Source: Candidatus Lindowiibacteriota bacterium (GTDB lineage: Bacteria > Lindowbacteria > 2-12-FULL-62-27). From it: 14,374 bases of DNA. The first letter of the stretch is position 1. Each line of letters begins with the position of its first letter. Below are positions 13,742-14,374 of the stretch, piece after piece. The notes under the pieces were generated by a model. That model saw nothing but the letters and a program-made list of their open reading frames with translations. It was not told the DNA's origin and ran no database searches. The position numbers were made by a program, and so were the translations under genes. The stretch is from positions 1 through 14,374 of the forward strand of contig JAHFCY010000061.1 of assembly GCA_023249255.1 (NCBI GenBank). Reading direction: 5' to 3'.

Positions 13742-13816
13742 CTATATCAAACTTGAGACTTGAGCATTGAACATTGAGAATCGAGCCTTGAATATCCATC
13801 GGTCTTGTATCTTCAT
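13742..13816 (-). CDS. Possible 24-codon upstream ORF before the Do-like protease gene
   Basis: It begins with ATG 13816, close behind a strong purine-rich Shine-Dalgarno (AAGGAGGGGGA), starts MKIQDRWIFKARFSMFNAQ, and ends with TAG just before the protease Shine-Dalgarno. Most of it lies in a degenerate heptad repeat, so the reading frame may be fortuitous. It could couple or tune translation of the protease only if the mRNA starts upstream of it. Confidence 0.2.
   Translation of the reverse strand: MKIQDRWIFKARFSMFNAQVSSLI
13751..13792. repeat. Degenerate 7-bp tandem repeat, six units
   Basis: Six consecutive heptads follow the pattern NNTTGAR on the plus strand: ACTTGAG, ACTTGAG, CATTGAA, CATTGAG, AATCGAG (one substitution) and CCTTGAA. 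It fills the centre of the 114-bp divergent gap between the protease and the AraD1-type gene. It could be a decayed microsatellite or spaced protein-binding half-sites. Confidence 0.8.
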
Positions 13817-13834
13817 TCCCCCTCCTTGTAAACT
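13805..13834 (+). promoter_or_regulatory. Candidate leaderless promoter of the AraD1-type gene
   Basis: TTGTAT (13805-13810, 3 of 6), an 18-base spacer, then TAAACT (13829-13834, the same hexamer as in front of accD), 7 bases before ATG 13842. No Shine-Dalgarno sequence is present. The -35 match is poor. Confidence 0.35.
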
Positions 13835-13841
13835 TTCACGC

Positions 13842-14374
13842 ATGCGGCTGGCTCAATGGATCGACCCATCGGCGAAAATGCGGCACGTTGGCGTGGTGTG
13901 GGAGGAAGACGGCGTGGAAACGGCCGTCAGCGTGACGTCCGTGCATTCCCGCATCCAGACCACAATCGCGGCGCTTGCGTGGATGGAGAAAATTCCGGAG
14001 GCGAAGAAACCGGCGGCCGTGCGAGCCGCGTTAAAAAAAGCGGCGCGGCGTCCGTGGGCCGAACTATTGAACACGCCCCATGGCGGACGGCGATCCTATC
14101 TTCTGCCGCCGATCGATGTCCCGGAAAACCCGTACGCATTCACGCTCTGGGGCGCCGGCGTCACTCATCTTCGAAGCGCAAAAGCCCGCGAAGAGGAGTC
14201 CAGGCTGGTCCGGGGCAGGCCGGCGTCTTTTTACGATCTCATGTACCAGGCGGGCGTGGAAAATGGAAAACCGGCGAGGCCACCCGGTGCGAGGCCGGAA
14301 ATTTTCCCCAAGGCTGACGGATATTACGCCGTGGGGCCGAACCAGCCGGTGCGGATCGCTAAAACTGCGAAGCG
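13842..14374 (+). CDS. Fumarylacetoacetate hydrolase family protein, AraD1/GguC-like, N-terminal part
   Basis: The gene runs off the right edge after 177 codons. The product starts MRLAQWIDPSAKMRHVGVVW. Residues about 103-118 read TLWGAGVTHLRSAKAR, the GxGxTHL...SA.AR signature of the AraD1/GguC group. GARPEIFPKADGYYAVGPNQ (about 149-168) matches the substrate-side KPEIFFK strand of FAH enzymes, with Pro instead of Phe in EIFPK. The metal-binding E.E pair normally follows and is beyond the window. Family members hydrolyse or dehydrate sugar-acid or keto-acid intermediates of pentose or aromatic breakdown. The substrate here is unknown and no other sugar gene is visible. It is divergent from the Do-like protease gene. 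Confidence 0.82.
   Translation, partial: MRLAQWIDPSAKMRHVGVVWEEDGVETAVSVTSVHSRIQTTIAALAWMEKIPEAKKPAAVRAALKKAARRPWAELLNTPHGGRRSYLLPPIDVPENPYAFTLWGAGVTHLRSAKAREEESRLVRGRPASFYDLMYQAGVENGKPARPPGARPEIFPKADGYYAVGPNQPVRIAKTAK

Noticed and set aside
1-14374. CRISPR arrays, tRNA or rRNA genes, transposases and phage or defence islands
   Set aside because: No regularly spaced repeats, no tRNA-like cloverleaf, and no transposase, integrase or known defence-gene motifs were seen, apart from the toxin-antitoxin pair.

Overview
The window comes from a GC-rich, Gram-negative-type bacterium that respires with a heme-a oxidase. The support is a periplasmic Do-like (HtrA/DegP) protease, a probable lipoprotein, heme A synthase plus heme O synthase, and housekeeping trp/acc/fol genes in short overlapping operons. 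The trpF-trpB-trpA-accD-folC order fits several deep-branching Gram-negative phyla, and I cannot name a taxon from the sequence alone. There is no rRNA, tRNA, CRISPR array, transposase or phage gene.

Layout. (1) Positions 1-4862, minus strand: trpF-trpB-trpA (ATGA and 11-bp overlaps), then accD and folC, then the first 33 codons of a coupled exported protein cut by the window edge. Promoter-like sites lie in front of trpF and accD. folC carries a widespread-type palindromic repeat in its coding sequence. (2) Positions 4863-5414: an AT-richer stretch with a 31-codon membrane microprotein behind a perfect ribosome binding site. (3) Positions 5415-8554, minus strand: an operon for cytochrome oxidase biogenesis, reading a cupredoxin-like lipoprotein, ctaA, ctaB and a DUF420/CtaM protein, with a clear promoter. 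(4) 8591-9239, plus strand: an unrecognised 203-residue protein. (5) 9316-9896, plus strand: an AT-richer DinJ/YafQ-type toxin-antitoxin pair with a palindromic operator over its promoter. (6) 9885-11537, minus strand: a 550-residue DUF115/MptE-like (Maf-related) protein, divergent from (7) a SigH-like sigma factor at 11601-12170. (8) 12180-13727, minus strand: a Do-like protease, divergent from (9) a truncated fumarylacetoacetate hydrolase/AraD1-type gene (13842 to the edge), with a degenerate 7-bp tandem repeat between them.

The most general observation is about gene starts. Five genes at the head of transcription units (accD, trpF, the 203-residue ORF, the sigma factor and the AraD1-type gene) have no Shine-Dalgarno sequence. 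Instead they have a TANNNT -10 hexamer only 6-9 bases before the ATG, with a -35-like hexamer 17-18 bases further up, which predicts leaderless mRNAs. Other heads (the cta lipoprotein, the toxin-antitoxin pair, the microprotein, the protease) have strong Shine-Dalgarno sites. The genome therefore seems to use both initiation modes.

No obviously new multi-gene system is visible. The best leads are the leaderless start architecture, the membrane microprotein, the cupredoxin-like head of the cta operon, the orphan 203-residue ORF, and the toxin-antitoxin module whose last codons share a palindrome with the convergent gene.
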